Shown piece after piece: positions 7,623-16,059 of a stretch of DNA of 32,906 bases. The stretch spans positions 1 through 32,906 of the forward strand of contig JAEERC010000024.1 in the NCBI GenBank assembly GCA_016285645.1. The letters run 5' to 3'. A model generated the notes under the pieces. It made no database searches. It saw only the letters and a program-made list of their open reading frames with translations, and was not told where the DNA came from. Every line of letters begins with the position of its first letter. Position 1 is the first letter of the stretch. Source of the stretch: Clostridiaceae bacterium (GTDB lineage: Bacteria > Bacillota > Clostridia > Oscillospirales > Acutalibacteraceae). The translations under genes were made by a program, and so were the position numbers.

Positions 7623-8731
7623 TTCGTTTCTGTCCTTTCAGCCGAGTAATTCACATCAATCGTCTTTTTGAGAAGCATCCAGTCGTATTTCGGAAGCCAC
7701 TGGTCGCCCTGCTCAACGCCCGCCTTGAAGGCGTCTTCGCTTTTTGCCACGTTCATCACGGCTACGCCTTTGACCTCGCCGTTGTCCTTATAGCAGGTGT
7801 CCCAGAACGCGTGGTGGCCGATATATGTTACGCTCTCCGGTATGAAAACATAGCTGAGCGCCTGGTCGTAGCTGAAGGCGTCCGAGCCGATGTATTCGAG
7901 CCCTTCGGGAAGGGATTTGTATTCCTTCGCGCCCGAATAGGTTATAACCTCGGCAAGCGATGTTGACTTGAAGAAGGCGAGGGTTTCAATCGTTTTGACT
8001 CCCTCGGGCATATAAACCTTTACAAGGTTTGCGTAATTGAACGCGAGCTCGCCTATTTTTGTGACAGTTTCGGGTATTTTATAGGTCTGCACCTTTTCGA
8101 TATAGGCATCGTTGTATTCCGGGTTGTCGGGCCAGATTTCCTCCTTGTAGCCCGCCTGCTCCCTGAGATAGGCGTCGTGGTCTATGGGGTAGCATATAAC
8201 CTCGGTCATATCCTTGTTGTAGAGCACGCCGTCAAGGTCGCAGTAAAACTCGTTTTCGGGGTCAACGTGAATGTTGCGCAGGTTCCAGACGCTGTAGAAG
8301 GACTTACCGTCAATCTGCTTAACATCCTTGCCGATTTTTATTTCAACCAGCTTGTCGTCGCAGTTGAAGGCGTATTCGCGCACGCTTGTTATGGGCCTTG
8401 ATTTGTCGCCCTCGCAGAAGTCAATCGTGATTTCGGTTATTTCGCCGGGGTTGCTGAATTTATCAAGCTGCCATCCGCCCTCAATTTCAGCGAAATCGTA
8501 GGTGTCGCTGTGCACGGCCAGCACGGAGAAAAACACCGAAACGCTTATTGCCACAAGAAGAATGGCGACAACGAGAATTTTCTTTTTGCGCGCGTTTTCA
8601 ATGGGCTTGCCTATTAACGGGGCTTTGAGACCTTCAATCTGATAGTTCCAGACCTCGTCCTCGGGGATATCGAGTTTTATCTCGTTATAGACCGCGGTGG
8701 TGTCCTTTTTGACCTTTTCTTTTTTGCTCAT
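7619..8731 (-). CDS. Membrane-anchored BspA-like leucine-rich-repeat protein
   Basis: 370 residues. A cytoplasmic N-terminus (~1-50) is followed by a single TM helix (ILVVAILLVAISVSVFFSVL, ~49-69) and an extracytoplasmic region with BspA/LRR_5-type repeats (EITIDFCEG, VREYAFNCDDKLVEIKIG, IPETVTKIGELAFNYANL, LPEGLEYIGSDAFSYD, IPESVTYIGHHAFWDT). The repeats are more diverged than in the 1089-aa protein and the membrane anchor is N-terminal. It overlaps both neighbours by 4 nt. Co-transcription with a transporter suggests a surface-exposed accessory role, but no ligand can be named. Confidence 0.88.
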   Translation of the reverse strand: MSKKEKVKKDTTAVYNEIKLDIPEDEVWNYQIEGLKAPLIGKPIENARKKKILVVAILLVAISVSVFFSVLAVHSDTYDFAEIEGGWQLDKFSNPGEITEITIDFCEGDKSRPITSVREYAFNCDDKLVEIKIGKDVKQIDGKSFYSVWNLRNIHVDPENEFYCDLDGVLYNKDMTEVICYPIDHDAYLREQAGYKEEIWPDNPEYNDAYIEKVQTYKIPETVTKIGELAFNYANLVKVYMPEGVKTIETLAFFKSTSLAEVITYSGAKEYKSLPEGLEYIGSDAFSYDQALSYVFIPESVTYIGHHAFWDTCYKDNGEVKGVAVMNVAKSEDAFKAGVEQGDQWLPKYDWMLLKKTIDVNYSAERTETK

Positions 8732-10509
8732 ACCGTCACCCCGCTTTCCGCGTTTTCATCAACCGGCGGGAGATCATCCTTCGCCTCGGTGCCGTCCAGA
8801 CTGCCGTGCGTCGCCGCCTCACGCGCCTTGAGCACCTCCATAACCATTGCCTGCTTGCGGTCGTCATAATCCCATTTCAGGTACGGTATGGTCATAAGCA
8901 CATAGCCGACTATGTCGATTATTATGGGCACGACTATTATATTGATTCTCGATGAATCAATAAACAGAACATCCCAGTTGCTGTTGAAGCCGTATCTCAG
9001 AAGCATAAGCGGAATAATCAGACCCACGAACGAGGTAACGGGGCCGGTGAACCAGCCGAACACGCCCGAGAAATTCTCCAGACGCTCGCCCGAGAGGTAC
9101 ATCTGATAGTCGTTTATTCTTATATCCATATCGTGACCCGCCGTGACGGGAATGGTCTTTGTCATCTCCATAAAGATAAGCGTGATGACGCAGATTGTGC
9201 CGCAGAGATAGACCTTGTCGCCCAGCAGAAGAAGGGCGAGCACGATTATGCCGTTGCCTATTGCCCTTGAAAGCTGGTAGAAAATCATAAGCTGTTTATA
9301 TGAAAAACGCCTGAGGAAATACGGGGCGAAAAAGTCGGGCGGCGTGCCCGCGAAGGATACGAGCGCCACGAGCAGACTGTAGATAAGTCCGCTCAGGCGG
9401 AAAGTGTAGAGGTAGAGAATTGTGGCAAAGGGGAGCATGCCGTTGCCGAGCGAGTCAATAAGACCGACAATGGTGTTTACCCACTTGTATTTGTTGCGCA
9501 TTACGCCGAACATGCCGTCCCAGAAACTGATTGAAACCTTTTTTTCAAGCGGCGGCTGGGGAATCCTCTCCTTGATTCTGCCCGCCAGCAGCATTGTAAC
9601 CGCCACGCAGAAGGTGAAGAAGCCGGGAATAATCCATTTGAAAAGGTTTATATCCGCCCATTCATAGCGCAGCATACCGATAAACACGGGCATGAGAATC
9701 GCCACAATGGAATTGAGGAAGTGCGAAAGTTTTATAGGAATTGTGCGCACCCATATACGCTCCCTTACGTCGGGGCTTATGTTCTGGGCGCACATTTCAA
9801 GCGAGTTGTCAAACGGGAACAGGTTGAATATGGCGAACATAAGGTTTGCAACCCATACTCTCGTTATAACATCGGGAATATTGTAGAAGGGAAGCCAGCC
9901 GATGAGAATTACGGTTATGCACTTGGGAATGGCGTTGCAGTAGAGACCGTATTTATATCTGCCGTATTTCGGAATGAGCTTTTTGCGCCAGAAGATGTTT
10001 CTCGCGCCGGCCCAGCCGTTCCACAGAAGGTGCGTGCCGAGAATCTTGAACGCGGAGGCGCAGTTTATGCCCTCGAGCGAGTTCATAAAGGTTACGAACC
10101 TGCCGCTCTGATTCAGAAGCGCCGCGGGATTGCCTGCAATCATCGCTATACCCACAACCGTAAGCAGCATATAAACGGCGTAGAATTTGCGCTCGTTCTT
10201 CTTCGGCATAAAGCCGAGGTTGTCCGCTATATACCAGGTCATCATAGTCCAGATATAGTTGAGCGGCATGTTGATAATGTTGATAACCGAGAATGTCAGG
10301 TAGGGCAGCTTGTAGTGATACATCATAAGGTAGCACGAGGCCGCGAAAACGATGTATTCAAGAGTCTTGTTGCCCGAATAGTTGAAGCCTACCGCGAGGA
10401 AGATGTCCTTATATTCCCTGTACGGAACATACTTGCCCTCGGGCGGGGTCTTCCAGTGGTCTTTGACATTGTGGTAAAAACCCGAAATCTTTTTGCCGAG
10501 TTCCGCCAT
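8728..10509 (-). CDS. MFS/GPH-type multi-spanning transporter
   Basis: 593 residues from the ATG encoding MAELGKK, preceded by AAGGGGG; an in-frame upstream ATG at 10578 lies inside the promoter and is rejected. About 12 hydrophobic segments are visible from residue ~38 to ~560, with a soluble N-terminal stretch (KTPPEGKYVPYREYKD) and an acidic C-terminal tail. General similarity to the glycoside-pentoside-hexuronide:cation symporter branch of the MFS is my best placement. The first conserved GPH loop (D-x-x-x-G) is poorly kept, so substrate and even transport activity are uncertain. First gene of the 10509-6900 operon. Confidence 0.75.
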   Translation of the reverse strand: MAELGKKISGFYHNVKDHWKTPPEGKYVPYREYKDIFLAVGFNYSGNKTLEYIVFAASCYLMMYHYKLPYLTFSVINIINMPLNYIWTMMTWYIADNLGFMPKKNERKFYAVYMLLTVVGIAMIAGNPAALLNQSGRFVTFMNSLEGINCASAFKILGTHLLWNGWAGARNIFWRKKLIPKYGRYKYGLYCNAIPKCITVILIGWLPFYNIPDVITRVWVANLMFAIFNLFPFDNSLEMCAQNISPDVRERIWVRTIPIKLSHFLNSIVAILMPVFIGMLRYEWADINLFKWIIPGFFTFCVAVTMLLAGRIKERIPQPPLEKKVSISFWDGMFGVMRNKYKWVNTIVGLIDSLGNGMLPFATILYLYTFRLSGLIYSLLVALVSFAGTPPDFFAPYFLRRFSYKQLMIFYQLSRAIGNGIIVLALLLLGDKVYLCGTICVITLIFMEMTKTIPVTAGHDMDIRINDYQMYLSGERLENFSGVFGWFTGPVTSFVGLIIPLMLLRYGFNSNWDVLFIDSSRINIIVVPIIIDIVGYVLMTIPYLKWDYDDRKQAMVMEVLKAREAATHGSLDGTEAKDDLPPVDENAESGVTV

Positions 10510-10537
10510 AACCAACCCCCTTAAAAATAGTTGATTT

Positions 10538-10566
10538 ATTTTATCATATAAAAATATCCTTTGCAA
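10538..10566 (-). promoter_or_regulatory. Promoter of the transporter-LRR-zinc-ribbon operon
   Basis: Minus strand: TTGCAA (10561-10566), 17-nt spacer, TAAAAT (10538-10543), with TGA just before the -10 box. It lies 28 nt before the chosen start at 10509, which supports that start over the upstream ATG. Confidence 0.7.
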
Positions 10567-10627
10567 CAGGAAAAACAATACCCTTTACCGTATGTTTCAT
10601 ATATCTCATATGGCGGAAAGCAGCTGT

Positions 10628-10687
10628 GTTATGTCATTCCGAGGGAGGAACCTGTTCCGACCGTGGGAATCTCTGCAACAGATTGCC
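10628..10687 (+). repeat. 60-nt dispersed direct repeat A, copy 2
   Basis: 58 of 60 positions identical to 503-562, same orientation. Both copies are intergenic and lie near other repeat elements. Confidence 0.8.
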
Positions 10688-10790
10688 ACGGCAGTGTGCG
10701 CACAAGTGCCCTCTCCGAGAACGGAGAGGGTGCCCCGAAGGGGCGGGTGTGGCGATTATATAATCGGCGCTTAGCGCAGACTCCTTCCGT

Positions 10791-10862
10791 CTTGCTCACT
10801 TTGTTCGCAATCCACCTCCCCCATAGGAGGAGGCCACGACGGACAGAGGGTTTGTTGTAAAC
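10791..10862 (+). repeat. Degenerate dispersed repeat B, copy 2
   Basis: Matches 5441-5515 at both ends (CTTGC...CGCAATCCACC and GACGGACAGAGGGTTTG) with a different middle. Non-coding. Confidence 0.5.
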
Positions 10863-10864
10863 TG

Positions 10865-10890
10865 AAAAAGCCGCCCGCGGGCGGCTTTTT
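10865..10890 (-). terminator. Intrinsic terminator of the lipase-GH16 operon
   Basis: A 26-nt perfect palindrome: AAAAAGCCGCCCG followed by its complement, ending in TTTTT on the minus strand. It starts directly after the GH16 stop codon at 10892. Confidence 0.8.
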
Positions 10891-10891
10891 C

Positions 10892-11809
10892 TCACATCAT
10901 ATCCTTATACTGGTAACATCTTACATAATCGACTTTAAACTCCGCGGGCCAGTTCTCCGCCGGGGTTTTGCTTATTTCGCCCGTGCCGTGGCGGTCGGAA
11001 TTCTGCACTCCGTTCTCCCCCGCGAACTCGACCGAAAGCAGCAGATACTCGGGGTTCCGCGACACTCCTCCGTCGGGAACGAGGCGTCCCGTTTCCTTGC
11101 CGTTTATATAGAAAATGTATTCGTCCTTCGTCCACTCGACACCGTAGGTGTTGTACTCCTTGTACGGGTCGTTTTCGAGATACTGCTTGCCGATGGAATC
11201 GCCCTTGTGGTCGTCGCCGTAGCCGTCGTAGTGAATGCCCGTGGAGATATAGTCGCCGCCGAAGGCGTAATCCTTATAGTAGAACGACTCAAAAACATCG
11301 ACCTCGGTGCCGTCGGTACCCGTGCCGTCAACATTGTAAACGCCGTCGTCGTTCATAAGCCAGAACGCGCTCCACAGCCCCGTCGCCGCGGGCAGAATGC
11401 ACCGCACCTCGAAATAGCCGTAAGCCTGCTCAAACCTGCCCCTGCTCACAACCTTGCCCGTGTACCAGCCGGGCTTGTAGGGCTTTATCCAGTCATATTC
11501 CGTGTAGCGGTAGGGCAGTGCCTCGTCCTTGTATTCGGCTGAAATTACAAGGTTCCCGTTCTCCACGCGCACCATATCCTCGTGCCAGTAGCCGCCTTTG
11601 CGCTCGGTAATCCACCAGGAAAAATCCCATTTCGTTCTGTCGAGAGCGTCACCGTCGAACTCGTCGCTCCAGACAAGTTCGAACTTGCTCATATCGATTT
11701 CGCTGCCCTTTGTATAGGGCTTTCCGCTTATCTGCCCCGCGAGAGAGTTGAAAAACATACTCACCCCGAGGAAGAACGAGATAATCGCTTTGAATAAAGG
11801 TCTGAGCAT
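10892..11809 (-). CDS. Exported GH16-family glycoside hydrolase (beta-glucanase-like)
   Basis: 305 residues. The N-terminal hydrophobic segment (~1-25, ISFFLGVSMFFNSLAG) is a signal peptide or anchor. The GH16 beta-jelly-roll follows: LVWSDEFDGDALDRTKWD near the start, GYFEVRCILP, LWSAFWLMN, then the catalytic motif EVDVFE (Glu169 nucleophile, Asp171, Glu174 acid/base; the ExDxxE form), YGVEWT and YINGKE. GH16 enzymes cleave beta-1,3(4)-glucans, agarans, carrageenans or xyloglucan; the precise substrate cannot be read here. Length is normal for a one-domain enzyme, without a binding module. Second gene of an operon 16 nt downstream of the lipase gene. Confidence 0.92.
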   Translation of the reverse strand: MLRPLFKAIISFFLGVSMFFNSLAGQISGKPYTKGSEIDMSKFELVWSDEFDGDALDRTKWDFSWWITERKGGYWHEDMVRVENGNLVISAEYKDEALPYRYTEYDWIKPYKPGWYTGKVVSRGRFEQAYGYFEVRCILPAATGLWSAFWLMNDDGVYNVDGTGTDGTEVDVFESFYYKDYAFGGDYISTGIHYDGYGDDHKGDSIGKQYLENDPYKEYNTYGVEWTKDEYIFYINGKETGRLVPDGGVSRNPEYLLLSVEFAGENGVQNSDRHGTGEISKTPAENWPAEFKVDYVRCYQYKDMM

Positions 11810-11825
11810 AAGCCGCCTCCGTAAA

Positions 11826-12995
11826 TTAAAGTGAATTTATCATTGTTATATGCTCGATATAAAAAGGTCTCACATTGTTCGTCATAAGCAGTCCGCCCTG
11901 AAGGGACATATGGTCGCCGTGATACACGGGCATAATATTCCACTCGCCCGGCTCCACGCTGCCCGCCTCGTATTCCTTCTGCGGCGCGTTGAACGGCGCC
12001 TTCGCCGAAATCGTGTTTACAAGGCCGTCGTTTTCCTGCCAGCTTTCGTCAAGCACCGTGCCCTCGGGAGTGACTCCCGTGTATTTCACAATGAGTTTCG
12101 CGCTGTTTACAAAAAGCGGCTCCATTCCGTTCGTGTCGGCAACCCAGGTGCCGTCCTCATCCTGATATGACATACTGCAGGCGTAGGAGAAATAGTAGAT
12201 GCCCGGTATGGTCTTTATCTTTTCGTTGAGATGAGCCGCTCCGTCAATATCCATATCGTAGGAGGCGGAATCCTCGAAAATCCTGCCGTCCGGGTTTTCG
12301 CGCGAGGCGAAGAACATCACCTTTGTTTCGAGCACCTCGGGTATTGTGCCGCCGTTGTCCTCAACGCCGTGACCCACGAGATAGGCGGTTGTGCCGTTGT
12401 GAGGTGAGGCGAGGGTTGTGATGCTGTAAATCCAGTCCTCCTTGCCGCCCGTGAACAGACCCGAAATCTCGTTTTCATCCGTCACCGCCTGCTCCTCCTC
12501 GCTGCCGTACGCCATAAGGGTCGCGAGCATACGGATTGTTGCCCCGCCGAAGGAGTGGCCGAAAAGGTTTATCTTGTTTTCGCTGTCCCATTTGTCAATG
12601 AGCGGCTTTTTCGAGTAGTCCGTGCCGTATCTGTCGTGGCCGCAGCGTCCGGAATGCTCTTTTCCGTAGTCAACCCTCGTGCCCGTAAGCTGGGCGTAGA
12701 GCTCGCACACCCTGTCCCAGGTGCTGTCCGAGGGCGCGACGGACGCGGCGGCGCAGTCTATACCGCGGGCGCTCAGATATTTCATCAGATTCCCGCCGAG
12801 TATTCCCCAGTAAGGGAAAATGTCGTAGTAGAAAGCGTAACTGCCCCAGCCCGAAAGCCCGTGCACGAAAACATAGGTGTAATCCGTGTTGAAAGCGGAT
12901 TTGTCAATCTCCGCCTTCGGTATGTTCGCCGCGGGAACAAGGAACATTATAACCGCCGTAAACAGCGAAACGATTTTCTGAATTATTATCTGCAT
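11826..12995 (-). CDS. Exported triacylglycerol lipase, family I.5-like alpha/beta hydrolase
   Basis: 389 residues with an N-terminal signal peptide (~1-23). VFVHGLSGWG is the oxyanion-hole strand. GHSFGG carries nucleophile Ser148, the Asp is in ENDGLVNTIS (Asp323) and the His in GDHMSLQG (His362). The order and surrounding words match Staphylococcus/Geobacillus lipases (family I.5). The family's zinc-binding insert is also recognisable (YGKEHSGRCGHDRYG, His114 and His120; SYDMDIDGA supplies the likely Asp), as is TLASPHNGT. It likely hydrolyses glycerides or other esters outside the cell. Start codon fits the upstream AAGGAGAG site. First gene of the lipase-GH16 operon. Confidence 0.92.
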   Translation of the reverse strand: MQIIIQKIVSLFTAVIMFLVPAANIPKAEIDKSAFNTDYTYVFVHGLSGWGSYAFYYDIFPYWGILGGNLMKYLSARGIDCAAASVAPSDSTWDRVCELYAQLTGTRVDYGKEHSGRCGHDRYGTDYSKKPLIDKWDSENKINLFGHSFGGATIRMLATLMAYGSEEEQAVTDENEISGLFTGGKEDWIYSITTLASPHNGTTAYLVGHGVEDNGGTIPEVLETKVMFFASRENPDGRIFEDSASYDMDIDGAAHLNEKIKTIPGIYYFSYACSMSYQDEDGTWVADTNGMEPLFVNSAKLIVKYTGVTPEGTVLDESWQENDGLVNTISAKAPFNAPQKEYEAGSVEPGEWNIMPVYHGDHMSLQGGLLMTNNVRPFYIEHITMINSL

Positions 12996-13027
12996 ACCGT
13001 CTCTCCTTATTATTTCCTTCGGGAATT

Positions 13028-13056
13028 ATTATACAGAATCCGCCGCCCGATTGCAA
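13028..13056 (-). promoter_or_regulatory. Promoter of the lipase-GH16 operon
   Basis: Minus strand: TTGCAA (13051-13056), 17-nt spacer, TATAAT (13028-13033), about 33 nt before the lipase ATG. Divergent from the promoter at 13103-13131. Confidence 0.75.
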
Positions 13057-13102
13057 GCGTTCCAGCCCCGCTCTTTTAATTATTTTGTTAATACATTTTT
13101 AA

Positions 13103-13131
13103 TTGAATTATTTACTTTTATATGTTATATT
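13103..13131 (+). promoter_or_regulatory. Promoter of the DUF951-prfA housekeeping run
   Basis: TTGAAT (13103-13108), 17-nt spacer, TATATT (13126-13131) with TG two bases earlier, in AT-rich DNA ~34 nt before the GTG at 13165. Consensus-based. Confidence 0.6.
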
Positions 13132-13164
13132 TATATTTTGAAGTAATAGCGGAGGTTTTACGGC

Positions 13165-13350
13165 GTGGATGTTCAGGTAGGCGACAGACTTTTGATGAAA
13201 AAACCCCACCCCTGCGGAAGCAGCACCTTTTCGGTGCTGAGAATCGGCGCGGATTTCAGAATCCGCTGCGAGGGCTGCGGGCGCGAGGTTATGAACCCCC
13301 GTGTAAAGGTCGAGAAAAACATAAAGAAAATTCTGCGTGAAGGCGAATAA
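13165..13350 (+). CDS. DUF951 family protein (61 aa)
   Basis: Starts at GTG 13165, with GGAGG nine bases upstream (13151-13155). The sequence is a full-length DUF951 match by eye: [35 protein letters not shown] and a basic C-terminus [10 protein letters not shown]. Three cysteines (Cys18, Cys35, Cys38) suggest possible metal or redox chemistry, and a small beta-barrel-like nucleic-acid-binding role has been guessed for the family; function is not established. It lies 5 nt before prfA, with which it is probably co-transcribed. Confidence 0.92.
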   Translation: MDVQVGDRLLMKKPHPCGSSTFSVLRIGADFRIRCEGCGREVMNPRVKVEKNIKKILREGE

Positions 13351-13355
13351 TCACA

Positions 13356-14429
13356 ATGCTTGAAAAGCTTAAAAACATTGAAGAAAAATATGAAGATATA
13401 AACGAAAAACTCTTTGACCCCGCCGTTGTGTCGGACATTGAGCAGTACCGCAAACTCCTCAAGGAGCAAAAGCGCATTGAGCCCGTGGTTGAAAAATACC
13501 GCGAATACAAAAAGGCGCTCGCGACGGTTGAGGAGAGCGACTCCCTCCTCGAGGAGGGCGGACCCGACAGGGAGTTTCTCGAAATGGTGCGCGAGGAGAG
13601 GGACGAGGCGGCTGCCTGCCTCGAAAAAACCGGCGAGGAGTTGAAACTCCTGCTTCTCCCCCGCGATCCCAACGACGACAAGAGCGTTATAGTCGAAATC
13701 CGCGCGGGCACGGGCGGCGAGGAGGCGGCGCTTTTCGCGGGCGATCTGTTCCGTATGTATTCGATGTACGCCGAGTCAAAAGGCTGGTCCGCCGAAATAG
13801 TCAACTCAAACGACACCGAACTCGGCGGCTACAAGGAAATAACCTTCACCGTTGACGGCGACGGCGCCTATTCCCGCTTCAAATTTGAGGGCGGGGTCCA
13901 TCGAGTTCAGCGGGTGCCCGAAACCGAGAGCCAGGGCAGAATACAGACCTCGGCTGTGACCGTAGCCGTTCTTCCCGAGGCGGAGGAGGTTGATGTGCAG
14001 ATAAACCCCGCCGACCTTCATATAGACTATTTCCGCGCGAGCGGAGCGGGCGGCCAGAAGGTAAACAAGACCTCATCGGCTGTACGCCTTATCCACATTC
14101 CCACAGGCACGGTCGTCGAATGCCAGGACGAGCGCAGCCAGTATAAAAACAAGGACAGGGCTATGAGCATACTGCGTTCGCGCATTCTCGAGGAGGAGCG
14201 CAGAAAGAGCAGCGACGCCATAGCGGGCGAACGCGCGCGTCAGGTCGGCTCGGGCGACAGAAGCGAGCGCATAAGAACCTACAACTACCACGAGGGCAGA
14301 GTGACCGACCACAGAATCGGGCTGACCCTCTACAAAATAGACGCTATTTTAAACGGCGATCTCGACGAGATTATCGATTCCCTCATAACCGCCGACACAG
14401 CCGAAAAACTCAAGGCGGAAGAAGAATAA
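13356..14429 (+). CDS. prfA: Peptide chain release factor 1 (RF1)
   Basis: 357 residues, normal RF1 length. It reads UAA and UAG stop codons in the ribosomal A site and triggers peptide release. The anticodon-like tripeptide in [14 protein letters not shown] is Pro188-Glu189-Thr190 (PxT, the RF1 type, not the SPF of RF2). The catalytic GGQ loop is [16 protein letters not shown] (GGQ 232-234). The N-terminal helical domain (1-~105) is coiled-coil-like. It is followed after one base by the Sua5-CoaE gene. In many Bacillota prmC, the GGQ methyltransferase gene, lies next to prfA; it is absent here. Confidence 0.98.
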   Translation: MLEKLKNIEEKYEDINEKLFDPAVVSDIEQYRKLLKEQKRIEPVVEKYREYKKALATVEESDSLLEEGGPDREFLEMVREERDEAAACLEKTGEELKLLLLPRDPNDDKSVIVEIRAGTGGEEAALFAGDLFRMYSMYAESKGWSAEIVNSNDTELGGYKEITFTVDGDGAYSRFKFEGGVHRVQRVPETESQGRIQTSAVTVAVLPEAEEVDVQINPADLHIDYFRASGAGGQKVNKTSSAVRLIHIPTGTVVECQDERSQYKNKDRAMSILRSRILEEERRKSSDAIAGERARQVGSGDRSERIRTYNYHEGRVTDHRIGLTLYKIDAILNGDLDEIIDSLITADTAEKLKAEEE

Positions 14430-14430
14430 A

Positions 14431-16059
14431 ATGAACACGGAATATCTTAAAATCGGGGACATTTCAAAAGACAGACCGCTTATAGAAAAGGCGGGCGAGA
14501 CGCTGCGTAACGGCGGCGTTGTCGCCATACCCACCGAAACGGTTTACGGCCTCGCGGCTAACGCCCTCGATGAAACCGCGGTTAAAAAGATATTCGCGGC
14601 AAAGGGCAGACCTGCCGACAATCCGCTCATAGTTCATGTTTCCGGCGCGGAAGATGTGGCGGCTCTCGTTGAAAGAATTGACCCGCGTTTTCCCGCCCTC
14701 GCCGAAAAATTCTGGCCCGGCCCCCTCACCGTGATTATGAAAAAATCCGCCCTCGTTCCCGATGTAACAAGCGGAGGGCTTGACACCGTAGCCGTGCGCT
14801 GCCCCTCCCACCCCGTCGCCCACGCGATAATCGAGGCGGCAGGCGTTCCCCTCGCCGCTCCGAGCGCGAATATTTCGGGAAAACCCAGCCCCACAAAGGC
14901 GGAGCACGTGCTCGCCGATATGCAGGGCAGAATAGATATGATAGCGGACGGCGGCAGTTGTGAAATCGGCGTTGAGTCAACCGTCATCACCCTCGCCGAG
15001 AATCCGCCCCGCCTTCTCAGACCCGGCGGAGTAACCCCGGGAATGTTAAAGGAATTACTTCCGGATTTAGTCACCGACAAGTCCGTTTTCTCCGCCCTCG
15101 AAAAGGGCGCGAAGGCGGCGTCTCCCGGTATGAAATACAAACATTATTCCCCCTCCGCGGAGGTTGTGCTTTTGAAAGGCACGCTCGAAAACGCCGTAAA
15201 ATATGTAAACAGACACGGCGGCGAGGGCTGCGCGGTGCTCTGCTATGAGGGCGAAGCGCAGAAATTCAATGTGCCCGCCTTTGAATACGGCAGGGAAAAC
15301 GATATGCTGAGCCTCGCGCACGGGGTTTTCGACGCCCTGCGCAAACTTGACAGCGGTTTTACAAGGGCTTATGTGCGCACTCCCGAGCCCGAGGGCGTCG
15401 GTCTCGCCGTCTATAACCGTCTCCTGCGCTCAGCCGCCTTCCGCGTCGCGGACGCGGATAATCCCATTGAGGTTATCGGTCTCACGGGTCCCACGGGCGC
15501 GGGCAAGAGCACGGTAAGTAAATACTTTAAAGATAACGGCTACTATATAATCGACGGCGACCTTCTCGCGAGAGAGGCGGTAAAATCGGGAACCGTACTC
15601 CGCGCGCTTGCGGAGGAATACGGAGCGGACATAATAAATGAGGACGGCTCGCTCGACAGGCGCAAAACCGCCGACAGGGCTTTCGCCTCACCCGAAAAGA
15701 CGAAGCGTCTCAACGAAATCACCCACCCCGCAATCTGCGCGCTTACAAGTATGGAAATAGCGAAGGCGCAGAGTGAAAACGCCCGCGGAGCCGTAATTGA
15801 CGCTGCGGCGCTGCTCGAATGCCCGCCGATTCTCGCCCTGTGCGACAAACTCGCCTGCGTAATCGCGCCCGCTGAGGAACGCCTGCAAAGGATAACCGTC
15901 CGCGATTCCATAACGGAAGAGCAGGCAAAAAGGCGCATCTCCGCCCAGCACCCGGACGATTACTATATTTCGCGCACGGATTACACCATTCACAACGGCA
16001 TAAACGACGATTTCAGACCCGATGCCGACAAGGTCATCGCGGGAGAACGGAACAAATAA
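14431..16059 (+). CDS. Fusion of threonylcarbamoyl-AMP synthase (Sua5/TsaC) and dephospho-CoA kinase (CoaE)
   Basis: 542 residues in one uninterrupted frame. Residues 1-~338 are a complete Sua5: the YrdC domain (VVAIPTETVYGLAANA, KIFAAKGRPADNPLIVHV, SANISGKPSPTKAEHV, GVESTVI, LLRPGGVT) and the C-terminal Sua5 domain (PGMKYKHYSPSAEVVLL to ~330). Residues ~346-542 are CoaE: P-loop GLTGPTGAGKST (350-361), YIIDGDLLAREAV, the LLECPPILALCDKLACVIAP strand and RDSITEEQAKRRISAQ. Sua5 makes threonylcarbamoyl-AMP for t6A37 of tRNA; CoaE phosphorylates dephospho-CoA in the last CoA step. Only a few residues (DADNPIE) link the halves. Upstream is prfA (usual sua5 neighbour), downstream a lytic transglycosylase (often beside coaE in Clostridia), so fusion of two adjacent operon genes is plausible. 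Confidence 0.93.
   Translation: MNTEYLKIGDISKDRPLIEKAGETLRNGGVVAIPTETVYGLAANALDETAVKKIFAAKGRPADNPLIVHVSGAEDVAALVERIDPRFPALAEKFWPGPLTVIMKKSALVPDVTSGGLDTVAVRCPSHPVAHAIIEAAGVPLAAPSANISGKPSPTKAEHVLADMQGRIDMIADGGSCEIGVESTVITLAENPPRLLRPGGVTPGMLKELLPDLVTDKSVFSALEKGAKAASPGMKYKHYSPSAEVVLLKGTLENAVKYVNRHGGEGCAVLCYEGEAQKFNVPAFEYGRENDMLSLAHGVFDALRKLDSGFTRAYVRTPEPEGVGLAVYNRLLRSAAFRVADADNPIEVIGLTGPTGAGKSTVSKYFKDNGYYIIDGDLLAREAVKSGTVLRALAEEYGADIINEDGSLDRRKTADRAFASPEKTKRLNEITHPAICALTSMEIAKAQSENARGAVIDAAALLECPPILALCDKLACVIAPAEERLQRITVRDSITEEQAKRRISAQHPDDYYISRTDYTIHNGINDDFRPDADKVIAGERNK

Larger units (their letters stand above)
10510..10891. other. Intergenic region with promoter, repeats A and B, and a terminator
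   Basis: About 380 nt between two minus-strand genes. It holds the promoter of the transporter operon (10538-10566), repeat A copy 2 (10628-10687), a CCCTCTCCG...CGGAGAGGG hairpin near 10709-10730, repeat B copy 2 (10791-10862) and the terminator of the lipase-GH16 operon (10865-10890). No gene is supported. Confidence 0.6.

Noticed and set aside
9721-10524. Plus-strand open frame of 267 aa
   Set aside because: Antisense to the transporter, low-complexity Arg/Val-rich product typical of GC-rich shadow frames.
10561-10895. Small frames over repeats A and B
   Set aside because: Coding potential comes only from the repeats; no start signal.
12555-13079. Plus-strand frame of 174 aa
   Set aside because: Antisense to the lipase and runs through its promoter.
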